Assembly (NCBI GenBank): GCA_938014865.1
Contig: CALLQJ010000257.1
Coordinates: forward strand, 1-12,931
Direction: 5' to 3'
DNA length: 12,931 bases
Origin: an uncultured Fastidiosipila sp.
Lineage (GTDB): Bacteria; Bacillota; Clostridia; Saccharofermentanales; Fastidiosipilaceae
Of this stretch, positions 5,645 to 12,931 are shown one piece after another. A model generated the notes under the pieces. The model was not told the origin of the DNA. It did not search any database and was given only the letters and a program-made list of their open reading frames with translations. A program made the translations under genes and the position numbers. Each line of letters begins with the position of its first letter. The first letter of the stretch is position 1.

Positions 5645-8600
5645 ATGAGAACACGAGATTACAAATGGATCACCCGATACGCGAATAAGGACGAGGCGTA
5701 CCGCAGACTTTCCCGCTACTGGCAGGCGTCAGAGAAAGCGGAGGCCGGCCGGCATGCGAATGTCATCGGCGCCGGCGAGAGCCTGCAGATTTTCCTGCTG
5801 GCCGCTTTGCTTGCGGAAAGCTTAGAAAAAAATGAGGAGGCGGAACTTCCCTTTATCATTGTCCCCGACGAACTGCGTTTGAGGCGGCTCCGGACGCTTC
5901 TGGATGCGTTTTGGCCCGGCGAGTACATGCTTTTTCCGGCGCGGGAATATCAGCTGAGTTCGGTGGAAGCGGCGTCGCGCGAGCAGATGCATCAGCGTCT
6001 TGCGTGCCTGAGTGCCCTGGTTCAAGGCCGGCGCCCGATCATTATTTCCAGTCCGGTCCCCTTTATGCAGCCGCTGCCGCCGCAAGAGCGTTTTGAAGAA
6101 AGCTTAATCCGCCTGAAAATCGGCGGACGGCTTGAACCGCAGGATCTGGCGGCCCGCTTAAGTCAGATCGGCTATGAGAGCGTCAAGCTGACCGAGACGG
6201 CCGGGGAGTTTTCTTCCCGCGGGGACATCGTAGACATTGTCCCGATCGACCGCCCCGTGCCCGAGGAGATTCCGGAAGAGGAGCAGGCGGCGCTTTACGG
6301 CATTCGTGTGTCTTTTTTTGATGATGAAATTGATCAGATCCGCTATTTTGATGTCGCCACGCAGCGGCAGGTGGCGCCCGTCAGCCCGGTCGTGATCCCG
6401 CCTGCCCGGGAGGTCTTGCTGAAAGGTGAGGAGGCCTTGGAGCTGGCGGAAAAGATTCTGGCTTGGTCTGAAGAAGAGGCCCGCCGGATGTACCGAAACG
6501 GGGCGGGCAAAGAAGAGGTGCGCAAAATGCGGCAGTTCTGCCGCTATGATGCCGAGCGTATTCAAAGCGGCACGGAGCGCGGACTGATCGACCGCTGGCT
6601 GGGGCTTTTGTACGAAGAGAAGACGTCTTTGGCCGATTATCTCAAAGCCTTTCATTACCGGCCCGTCATTTCCGAAACCCTGGCGGTCAGCCGGCGCATG
6701 GACGCCCGGGAAGCAGACCGTCATCAGCAGATCAGCCACCTCACGGAACGGGGCAAGGGCCATCGTCTGATGACGGAGGCTTTCTTCAAAGCGTCCGAGG
6801 TGATGACGAAGCTGGACAAGGAATTTAACGTCTTGAGTTTTGCCTTGATTCAGCAGCTCGGCAACGGTTTTCCCGGAGCAGAGCGTTTCGATATCCGCGG
6901 GCGGGAAGCCGAAAGCTACCGCGGCCGGGATGATCAGCTCTTTGCGGACTTGGAAGAGCGGCGGGACACCGGGGCTGCGACCTATGTCTTTATCCGCGAT
7001 CAAAAACGGCAGGACCGTTTCAATACCGAACTGCTGCAGCGGGCGCCCGGCGCCTGTGACGGCCTGATCCCGAGGGCCCTCGGCCGCGGCTTCGAATGGC
7101 CCGAAGCCTCTTTGCTGGTTTTGGGCGAAGAAGATATTTTCGGCAGCGAGCGCAAAAAGCGCCGCCGGCGGCGCAAGCGTTCGGGCGGGACGCCCATCGA
7201 ATTTTTCTCGGATCTTTCGCCGGGGGATCTTGTCGTGCACGAAGCGCACGGCATCGGGGTTTATGTCGGCCTGCAGAAACTCGAAAGCGACGGGGCCAAA
7301 CGCGATTACATCAAAATACGCTATGCCGGCGACGATATCCTGTACCTGCCGATGGATGCCCTCGATCAAATCAGCAAGTATGTCGGAAGCGGCGGGCGCA
7401 AGCCGCGGCTTTCCAAGCTTGACGGGGCGGAATGGAACCGCCTGAAAGAAAGAGCCCGCGATTCGATCCGGCAGCTGGCCACCAATCTGGTCGAGCTCTA
7501 TGCCAAACGCAGCAAGCTCAAGGGCCATGCTTTTCCGCCGGATACAAGCTGGGACCGGGAGTTTTCCGCGTCTTTCCCTTATGAAGAAACCGAGGATCAG
7601 CTGCGCTGCATCCGGGAAGTCAAAGAGGATATGGAAAGCGAGAAGGTGATGGACCGGCTCTTGTGCGGGGATGTCGGCTTCGGCAAGACGGAAGTCGCCT
7701 TCCGCGCGATGTTCAAAGCCGTCAACGGCGGCATGCAGGCGGCTCTTCTGGCGCCGACCACCGTTTTGGCCCGGCAGCACTATCAGACCTTTAAAGAAAG
7801 GCTCGGGGACTTCCCGGTCCGCGTCGGGCATCTCAGCCGCGTTGCTTCGGATGCCATGCAGAAGAGAACCATCAAAGGCCTGGCGGACGGAGAAATCGAT
7901 GTGGTCATCGGCACCCACCGCATGCTTTCCAAGGACGTGAAATTCAAGCGCCTGGGCCTTTTAGTGGTGGATGAAGAGCAGCGTTTCGGCGTGGATCATA
8001 AGGAGCGGATGAAAGAGCTCTATCCGCGGGTCGACGTCCTGACTTTAAGTGCGACCCCCATTCCCCGGACGCTTCATATGTCCATGTCCGGAATCCGGGA
8101 TATTTCCGTCATTGAAGAAGCGCCGTCCGACCGGCGCGAGGTGCAGACCTATGTCATGGAATACGATGAAGAGGTCATCGCCGATGCCATCCTGCGCGAG
8201 GTTTCCCGCGGCGGACAGGTTTTTTATCTTTTCAACAACACCCATAAAATCATCGAACGGGCAAGGCGCCTGGAAAAACGCCTGCCCGGCCTGCGCGTCG
8301 CCGTTGCCCACGGGCAGATGCCCGAAGGACAGCTGGAAGATGTGATCAACGACTTTGTGGACGGCGCAAGCGATGTTTTGGTTTGTACCACCATTATTGA
8401 ATCGGGCATTGACATGCCGAACGTCAATACCCTGGTGGTCACCCACGCGGAGCGCTTCGGCCTCTCACAGATTTATCAGCTCAAGGGCCGTGTCGGCCGT
8501 TCCGGGCGTCAGGCCTATGCCTACATCACCTACGAAAAAAATACGGTGATCAAAGAACAGGCCCAAAAGCGCCTGGCGGCCATCCGGGAATTTACCGAGC

Positions 8601-9391
8601 TCGGCTCCGGCTTCCGCATTGCCCTGCGCGACCTCGAAGTCCGGGGGGCGGGAAACCTTCTGGGGGCCGAGCAGCACGGGCATATGGAAGCGATCGGCTA
8701 TGACCTTTATGTGCAGATGTTAGACGCAGAGGTCAAGCGCATTCTGCAGGAGAAGCAGGAAGAAAATGCCGAGATTGAAAATCTCGAGGCCCCCGTCAGC
8801 GAAAGCGTACAGAGGGTTAGCCGCGCCGACGAAGCGGCCGCACTCGGCACGCGCTACCTGCCGCCCGATCCAGTCGATACCCAGGTCGACATCCCGCTTG
8901 ATGCCTATCTCCCGGCGGATCTGATCGAAGACGAAGGGCAGCGCATGGATATGTACCGCCGTCTGGGCGATATCGAAACGCTTGAGGACTATTACGACAT
9001 CATTGATGAACTGACCGACCGCTATGGGGATATTCCGCCCGAAGCCTTTACCCTGGCCGACATCTCTTATGTCAGAGCCCGGGCCGGGATCATCGGTATC
9101 CGGCAGATCCGCTGCGAGAAAAAGAATGTCGTGCTGCAGTTTAAAGAAGGGGAGCGGCCGAATATGGAGGCCTTGTCGATCCTGCTCTCCCTGCCGGAAT
9201 ACAAAGGCAAGATCCATTTCAACGCCGGGGTCAAAGCGCATCTTCTCTGGGTCAATGCCGCAGAACCTGTTAAAATGCTGCCGGAACGGCTGCGCCGCCT
9301 CTTTGCCGCGGCCGAAACGGCCAAAGAAAGTCCGGCTGCCGAAAAGGATGCGGAAGATGAAAAAGAAGAAGGAACAAAGAAAAATGCCTGA
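5645..9391 (+). CDS. mfd: Transcription-repair coupling factor
   Basis: Mfd is an ATP-driven DNA translocase that removes RNA polymerase stalled at lesions and recruits UvrA for nucleotide excision repair. The 1248 residues are somewhat longer than usual (about 1150-1180). The N-terminal third is UvrB-like. The RNA-polymerase-interaction domain starts near 526 with PGDLVVHEAHGIGVYVGL. The RecG-like motor shows Walker A GDVGFGKT (675-682), motif II DEEQ (776-779), motif III TLSATPIPRTLHM and motif VI QLKGRVGRSGR (945-955). The TRG-like segment and the C-terminal D7 domain follow. Two oddities are a run of ten basic residues (503-512) just before the polymerase-interaction domain, and a charged tail of about 25 residues at the end. 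Only a weak GAGG (5637-5640) precedes the ATG, so translation probably depends on coupling to pth. The neighbourhood with pth matches Bacillus. Confidence 0.97.
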   Translation: MRTRDYKWITRYANKDEAYRRLSRYWQASEKAEAGRHANVIGAGESLQIFLLAALLAESLEKNEEAELPFIIVPDELRLRRLRTLLDAFWPGEYMLFPAREYQLSSVEAASREQMHQRLACLSALVQGRRPIIISSPVPFMQPLPPQERFEESLIRLKIGGRLEPQDLAARLSQIGYESVKLTETAGEFSSRGDIVDIVPIDRPVPEEIPEEEQAALYGIRVSFFDDEIDQIRYFDVATQRQVAPVSPVVIPPAREVLLKGEEALELAEKILAWSEEEARRMYRNGAGKEEVRKMRQFCRYDAERIQSGTERGLIDRWLGLLYEEKTSLADYLKAFHYRPVISETLAVSRRMDAREADRHQQISHLTERGKGHRLMTEAFFKASEVMTKLDKEFNVLSFALIQQLGNGFPGAERFDIRGREAESYRGRDDQLFADLEERRDTGAATYVFIRDQKRQDRFNTELLQRAPGACDGLIPRALGRGFEWPEASLLVLGEEDIFGSERKKRRRRRKRSGGTPIEFFSDLSPGDLVVHEAHGIGVYVGLQKLESDGAKRDYIKIRYAGDDILYLPMDALDQISKYVGSGGRKPRLSKLDGAEWNRLKERARDSIRQLATNLVELYAKRSKLKGHAFPPDTSWDREFSASFPYEETEDQLRCIREVKEDMESEKVMDRLLCGDVGFGKTEVAFRAMFKAVNGGMQAALLAPTTVLARQHYQTFKERLGDFPVRVGHLSRVASDAMQKRTIKGLADGEIDVVIGTHRMLSKDVKFKRLGLLVVDEEQRFGVDHKERMKELYPRVDVLTLSATPIPRTLHMSMSGIRDISVIEEAPSDRREVQTYVMEYDEEVIADAILREVSRGGQVFYLFNNTHKIIERARRLEKRLPGLRVAVAHGQMPEGQLEDVINDFVDGASDVLVCTTIIESGIDMPNVNTLVVTHAERFGLSQIYQLKGRVGRSGRQAYAYITYEKNTVIKEQAQKRLAAIREFTELGSGFRIALRDLEVRGAGNLLGAEQHGHMEAIGYDLYVQMLDAEVKRILQEKQEENAEIENLEAPVSESVQRVSRADEAAALGTRYLPPDPVDTQVDIPLDAYLPADLIEDEGQRMDMYRRLGDIETLEDYYDIIDELTDRYGDIPPEAFTLADISYVRARAGIIGIRQIRCEKKNVVLQFKEGERPNMEALSILLSLPEYKGKIHFNAGVKAHLLWVNAAEPVKMLPERLRRLFAAAETAKESPAAEKDAEDEKEEGTKKNA

Positions 9392-10235
9392 AGCTTTCAA
9401 AACACCCTATCTCAATCCTGCTGCACGTGCCTTTGATCCCGCAAAGATCAAAGCCGTCTTCATCGATGCCGACGGCACCCTGGTGAGTTTCAGAACCCAC
9501 CGCGTGCCCGGCTCCGCCCTGGACGCGATTAAAAGACTCAAGGCGGGGGGACGGAAAGTGCTGCTCGCCACGGGACGAAGCATCACGGCGCTCGGGCGCC
9601 TGGCGGAGCTTCCCTTTGACGGCTATGTCTGCTCCTCGGGACAGTTCTGCCTCAATGCCGAGAAGGAGCTGATCCGCCGGCAAAGTCTCGATCCGGAGGA
9701 TATCCGAAGGCTTTGTGCTTTTCTGGAAAAGCAGAAAGAAAGCGGCCGGCCCCCTTATGATTTTTGCTTTATCGGCAGCGAGGAAAGCGCCTTCAATCAC
9801 ATCTCCCCCTCAACAAAAGCCCTCTGCGAGGCCCTGGATTTTCCGCTCTTCCCCTGCAAAAGCCCGGCCGAATTGGCGGATGGCTGCTGGCTGCAGCTGA
9901 TGTTTTTCGGCGCTTATAAAGAGCAGTATGAGGTCATGCGCCTGCTCCCGCATGCTGCGGCCACCCGCTGGCATGAAGGCTTTATCGACATCATGCCGCG
10001 CTCGGGCGGCAAGGACATCGGCCTGGGCATTATGGCCGATTATCTGGGACTCAGGCCGGAAGACTGTCTGGCTGCGGGAGACGGCGAGAACGATATTCCG
10101 ATGCTTGAAAAAGCGGGCTTCGCCGTCGCTATGGGCAATGCTACCCCCGCCACCAAAGAGGCGGCCGACCTGGTCACGGCAAGCGTAGACGAGGACGGCC
10201 TCTTCAAGGCTTTCCGCTTTCTTGCCCTGATCTGA
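9384..10235 (+). CDS. Cof-type HAD-IIB family phosphatase
   Basis: This 283-residue haloacid-dehalogenase-fold hydrolase probably acts as a sugar-phosphate or other small phospho-metabolite phosphatase in the cytosol. Motif I is FIDADGTL (26-33), with nucleophile Asp28 and general acid Asp30; motif II is ATGRS (62-66); the motif III Lys is in SGGKDIGL, and motif IV is GDGENDIPML (232-241) with metal-binding Asp233 and Asp237. The large cap inserted between motifs II and III is typical of the IIB (Cof) group, whose members are promiscuous, so no substrate is assigned. The ATG at 9384 overlaps the last 8 bases of mfd, and AGGA (9370-9373) lies 10 bases before it. The frame is open further upstream inside mfd, but that part has no Cof homology. 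It belongs to the pth-mfd transcript. Confidence 0.93.
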   Translation: MPEAFKTPYLNPAARAFDPAKIKAVFIDADGTLVSFRTHRVPGSALDAIKRLKAGGRKVLLATGRSITALGRLAELPFDGYVCSSGQFCLNAEKELIRRQSLDPEDIRRLCAFLEKQKESGRPPYDFCFIGSEESAFNHISPSTKALCEALDFPLFPCKSPAELADGCWLQLMFFGAYKEQYEVMRLLPHAAATRWHEGFIDIMPRSGGKDIGLGIMADYLGLRPEDCLAAGDGENDIPMLEKAGFAVAMGNATPATKEAADLVTASVDEDGLFKAFRFLALI

Positions 10236-10299
10236 GCGGGCTCCGGCGTTCATCAAAAAAGGAGGCAGAAGCCGCAGCGGCGCAAAGCGCGGCATGTTG

Positions 10300-10338
10300 A
10301 AAGCCGGCGGAAAATTCTCCTTCATTCCGGCAGCTTTT
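10300..10338 (+). terminator. Possible weak terminator after the HAD gene
   Basis: AAAGC (10300-10304) followed by CGG can pair with CCG and GCTTT (10333-10337), leaving a bulge and a large loop, and T residues follow. The fold is imperfect and overlaps the candidate promoter of the next gene, so read-through into that gene is possible. Confidence 0.3.
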
Positions 10339-10342
10339 CTGT

Positions 10343-10348
10343 TATTAT
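10343..10348 (+). promoter_or_regulatory. Candidate extended -10 promoter of the AI-2E-family gene
   Basis: TGT-TATTAT (10340-10348) is a TGn-extended -10 element; TTCATT (10321-10326) is a weak -35 at 16-bp spacing. The start near 10355 leaves a leader of about 45 bases. Confidence 0.45.
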
Positions 10349-10399
10349 TTTCAGTAGCAAAGCAAGCGGCAAAGACTAGAAAGTGACAGCAGAAGCAGG

Positions 10400-11953
10400 A
10401 TGGAACTGAACAAGAATTCCCGAAAATGGATCCTCATTTTAGTGGCGATTTCCCTGGGCATGGTTTGGCTCATGCAGCGCCTGTCCCTGCTGCCGCAGTT
10501 TTTCGGCAAGGCCGTTTCTTTCTTTTCTCCGCTCCTGATCGGCATCATGATTGCCTTCATTGTCAATCTTCCGATGCGCTGGCTGGAGCGCCGTATTTTT
10601 TCGAAAATCATAAAAGGAAAAAGCAGACGCGGGCGCAATGCTTCCCGTTTCGTCAGCATGTTCTTTGCCTTCCTTCTGGTGGCAGGAGTCATCGCGGCGA
10701 TTATCTTTATGCTGGTGCCGGACCTGGTCCGGACCATGGTCACTTTCGCCCGGCAGCTGCAGCCCGCCTTCCGCAAGTTCCAGCTTTGGCTTGATGAGAT
10801 CGGCAGCGACAGCTCGGAATCAGCCGTCAGCATTTTCCTGGCCAATTCCAATTTATCCGTCAATGAGCTGATCATGCGGATCTCCAACTGGATCAACAAC
10901 ACGGTAACGGAGATCTTAAGTTCGGCCTTCGGCTGGATCACCGGCCTTCTGAACGGCTTTGTCAATTTCTTCCTGGGCCTGGTCTTTGCCATCTACTTCT
11001 TAAGTCAGAAGGAAAAGCTGGGCCGGCAGATCAAGAAGCTTTCCTATGCGGCCCTGCCCGAACGTTTTGTGGACCGCGTTCTGCAGCTCGGCAAACTGAT
11101 TAATACTGTCTTTTCCCGCTTCCTGGGCGGGCAGGGGCTCGAGGCTCTGATCCTCGGTACCCTGGTTTTTACCGGCATGCAGATTTTCCGTTTCCCGTAT
11201 CCGCTTACGATTTCCGTCCTGGTGGCGATCGGGGCTTTGATCCCGGTTTTCGGGGCGACCATTGCCGGGATACTGGGATCGCTCCTCATCGTGGTGGATT
11301 CCCCGATACAAGCTTTGTGGTTGTTTGTCATGCTCGTTTCCATTCAGCAAGTCGAAGGCAATTTCATCTATCCTGGCGGGGTCGGAAATTCGGTCGGCCT
11401 GCCTTCCGTCTGGGTTCTCTTTGCCGTCACCTTCGGCTCCAAGCTTTTCGGCTTTTTCGGCCTTCTCTTGGGTGTCCCGATGTTCTCGGTGCTCTATATC
11501 CTGATGCGTTCCTGGAGCGGACGCAAAGTGCGGGAGAAAAATATTGCGCCGGAAAAACTGGCCTTCAAGACCGAAGCCTCTGCTTCGGAAAGTAAGATGG
11601 CGGACTCTTCTGAGACAGACGAAACACAGGCGGCAGGAAGCCGCCGGCGGCGCCGCGAAGGGCAGGACGGGACCTTGATCGATCAGGTTTCGGCGGACTG
11701 GCATGCCTCGGGACGGGATAAGACAGAAAAAGAGCCGCCCGGGAAACGGACAGAGGAAAGGCCGCCGGAACAGACAGCGCCTTCGGCATCCGGCGAAAGG
11801 GACAAAACCAAGGCAGCCGCCGCGCATAAAGTGCGCCGCGTCAAGCCGCTTTTTGATCTTGATGCCTTCGAAGCCGAGCTGGAAAAAGAAACGGAAGAAG
11901 CGCGCCGCATCCGCAAGGAAGCGGGCCGAAAACGGCAGAAAACAGAAGAATAA
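10400..11953 (+). CDS. AI-2E family transporter (PerM/YtvI-like membrane protein) with long charged C-terminal tail
   Basis: The first 370 residues form the family's usual integral membrane core. Hydrophobic segments lie at about 9-28, 38-57, 84-108, 181-201, 247-263, 268-298, 303-318 and 336-370, with a long extramembrane loop (about 110-175). Family-type motifs are IPVFGATIAGILGSL (281-295) and QQVEGNFIYPGGVGNSVGLP (316-335). Members are variously linked to autoinducer-2 export, ion/proton antiport or envelope functions, so the substrate is not assigned. Residues 371-517 are an added tail, unusual for the family. It is disordered and rich in Glu, Lys, Arg and Ser, includes RRRRR (415-419), and ends with a conserved-looking VKPLFDLDAFEAELEKETEE helix (481-500) followed by basic residues. 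No clear Shine-Dalgarno precedes the ATG at 10400; AGAAG (10391-10395) is the best candidate, so expression may be low. Confidence 0.88.
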   Translation: MELNKNSRKWILILVAISLGMVWLMQRLSLLPQFFGKAVSFFSPLLIGIMIAFIVNLPMRWLERRIFSKIIKGKSRRGRNASRFVSMFFAFLLVAGVIAAIIFMLVPDLVRTMVTFARQLQPAFRKFQLWLDEIGSDSSESAVSIFLANSNLSVNELIMRISNWINNTVTEILSSAFGWITGLLNGFVNFFLGLVFAIYFLSQKEKLGRQIKKLSYAALPERFVDRVLQLGKLINTVFSRFLGGQGLEALILGTLVFTGMQIFRFPYPLTISVLVAIGALIPVFGATIAGILGSLLIVVDSPIQALWLFVMLVSIQQVEGNFIYPGGVGNSVGLPSVWVLFAVTFGSKLFGFFGLLLGVPMFSVLYILMRSWSGRKVREKNIAPEKLAFKTEASASESKMADSSETDETQAAGSRRRRREGQDGTLIDQVSADWHASGRDKTEKEPPGKRTEERPPEQTAPSASGERDKTKAAAAHKVRRVKPLFDLDAFEAELEKETEEARRIRKEAGRKRQKTEE

Positions 11954-12013
11954 GCCGGATTCGGAAAAGCGGGAAAAACATGAATTGATAAAAGAATATT
12001 TATAAAATTGTTA

Positions 12014-12044
12014 CCTCGGGGGCAGGCTCCCGGGCTTTTCTTTT
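12014..12044 (+). terminator. Intrinsic terminator after the AI-2E-family gene
   Basis: CCTCGGGGG (12014-12022) pairs with CTCCCGGG (12027-12034), with one bulged T and one G:U pair, around a CAGG loop, and is followed by CTTTTCTTTT. It lies 60 bases after the stop codon and separates this gene from gap. Confidence 0.8.
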
Positions 12045-12149
12045 ACCATTTCGGCAAGAACTGTTCTCATCCGGCCGGAAAACGCGGAAAAACTGACAAT
12101 TTATACAAAGTTATCCGTTGTTTGTTAACTATAAAGTGATATTTATTTA

Positions 12150-12178
12150 TTGAAACAGACGCCTTTTTAATTTATTAT
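12150..12178 (+). promoter_or_regulatory. Strong sigma-A-type promoter of gap
   Basis: TTGAAA (12150-12155) and TATTAT (12173-12178) are separated by exactly 17 bp, with an AT-rich upstream stretch (about 12097-12149) that could act as an UP element. The start near 12185 gives a 70-base leader. That leader contains a hairpin formed by TATCG plus AAG pairing with CTTCGATA (12206-12233) and then the AGGAGG site, an arrangement fitting a highly expressed glycolytic gene. The remaining intergenic DNA from 11954 holds only the preceding terminator. Confidence 0.82.
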
Positions 12179-12254
12179 AGGAATGGTACACATCTGTATA
12201 GGTTGTATCGACGAAGTCAACACGGCTTCGATAAGTTAATTTTAGGAGGAAAAC

Positions 12255-12931
12255 ATGGCAATTAAAGTTGGTATTAATGGTTTTGGCCGTATCGGTCGTC
12301 TCGTTTTCAGAGCGATGCATGATCAGGGTCTGCTCGGCAAGGACATTGATCTTGTAGCAGTGACTGATATTTCTACGGATGCGGACTATTTTGCCCATCA
12401 AATCAAGTATGACAGCGCTCAGGGCCGTTTTGACGGAGAAGTAACGACGAAGAAGAGCAGCCCCGACGCAGAACAAAATGACGTCCTCGTTGTAGACGGC
12501 GACGAAATCAAGTGCGTTCCCGCAGCACAGACGCCCGCAGAGCTTCCCTGGAAGGAACTCGGTGTTGAATATGTGCTCGAGTGCACGGGTCGTTTTAACC
12601 ATATCGATAAAGCGAAGGGCCACCTCGAGGCAGGCGCTAAGAAGGTTATCCTTTCGGCTCCCGGCAAGGGCGGCGTAAAGACGGTCGTGCTGGGTGTTAA
12701 CGAAGATGAATACGATCCTGCAGAGCATGACGTTGTGTCGAATGCTTCCTGCACCACGAACTGCCTGGCTCCCGTCGTGCATGTCCTGCTCAAAGAAGGC
12801 ATCGGCATTGAGACCGGCCTGATGACGACGATCCACGCGTACACCGCTACTCAGAACACGGTGGACGGCTACTCCAAGAAGAACTGGAGAAACGGCCGTG
12901 CAGCTGCTGTGAACATCATCCCGACCACAAC
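12255..12931 (+). CDS. gap: Glyceraldehyde-3-phosphate dehydrogenase (partial, 3' end outside window)
   Basis: The enzyme oxidises glyceraldehyde 3-phosphate to 1,3-bisphosphoglycerate with NAD(P)+ in glycolysis. The 225 residues present include the Rossmann motif INGFGRIGRLVFRA (7-20), an acidic residue after the second strand (VAVTDIS, Asp38) that favours NAD+, the catalytic ASCTTNC (164-170, Cys166) and the base His194 in TTIHAYT. The longer N-terminal region (GLLGKDIDLVAV; KSSPDAEQNDVLVVDGDEI) and the segment SKKNWRNGRAAAVNIIP give it the size and numbering of the trypanosomatid glycosomal-type enzymes, where the catalytic Cys is also 166. The usual Bacillus-type GapA is shorter here, with its Cys near 150. 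AGGAGG (12244-12249) is 5 bases before the ATG. Codon choice is visibly biased towards GGT/CGT-type codons compared with its neighbours, consistent with high expression. Confidence 0.95.
   Translation, partial: MAIKVGINGFGRIGRLVFRAMHDQGLLGKDIDLVAVTDISTDADYFAHQIKYDSAQGRFDGEVTTKKSSPDAEQNDVLVVDGDEIKCVPAAQTPAELPWKELGVEYVLECTGRFNHIDKAKGHLEAGAKKVILSAPGKGGVKTVVLGVNEDEYDPAEHDVVSNASCTTNCLAPVVHVLLKEGIGIETGLMTTIHAYTATQNTVDGYSKKNWRNGRAAAVNIIPTT

Noticed and set aside
6158..7918. Long open frame of 586 codons on the minus strand inside mfd
   Set aside because: It lies wholly antisense to a clearly conserved Mfd, has no recognisable domain, and is explained by GC-rich codon bias leaving few stops in the opposite frame.
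9024..9383. Upstream extension of the HAD gene from an ATG at 9024
   Set aside because: The extra 120 codons overlap mfd in another frame and have no Cof-family homology; the ATG at 9384 with AGGA before it gives the normal family start.
12122..12128. Rex (redox regulator) site upstream of gap
   Set aside because: Only a half site, TTGTTAA, is present; the required inverted second half is missing.

Overview
The window looks like chromosomal DNA of a fairly GC-rich member of the Bacillota (Clostridia-like). The evidence is the paired pth and mfd genes (the neighbourhood known from Bacillus as spoVC ... mfd), strong AGGAGG-type ribosome binding sites, several extended -10 (TGn-TAnnnT) promoters, a lipoprotein with an SH3-like domain, and the consensus DnaA box TTATCCACA. 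The genus cannot be named from the sequence. I see no phage, insertion sequence or CRISPR.

Layout. Positions 3-305 are the acidic C-terminal tail of a gene cut by the window edge. A tRNA-Ala(GGC) with its own near-consensus promoter follows (343-462). It is closed by a symmetrical terminator (525-560) that also serves a minus-strand pair: deoC (deoxyribose-phosphate aldolase) overlapping an SH3-type lipoprotein by ATGA (604-2351). A divergent metallo-beta-lactamase-fold hydrolase (2546-3298) then converges on a minus-strand PPK2-type polyphosphate kinase (3437-4363), with terminators between them.

The stretch 4364-5023 has no gene but is rich in signals. It holds five DnaA-box-like 9-mers (three of them perfect) within about 120 bp, several short repeats, an orphan terminator-like hairpin, an AT-rich stretch and an extended -10 promoter. 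Right of it, everything is on the plus strand: pth, mfd, a Cof-type HAD phosphatase overlapping mfd, an AI-2E-family membrane protein with a very long charged tail, and a glycolytic gap gene running off the window with a strong promoter.

Two points deserve attention. First, pth is broken as read: about 8 bp are missing exactly where the conserved His-Asn-Gly should be. This shifts the frame in a gene that is normally essential, so it is either a sequence or assembly error or a real lesion. Second, the DnaA-box cluster lies where gene orientation changes, next to genes that sit near oriC in Bacillus. It is a candidate origin, origin-accessory or DnaA-controlled region. Neither point amounts to a clearly new multi-gene system, and I do not see one here.
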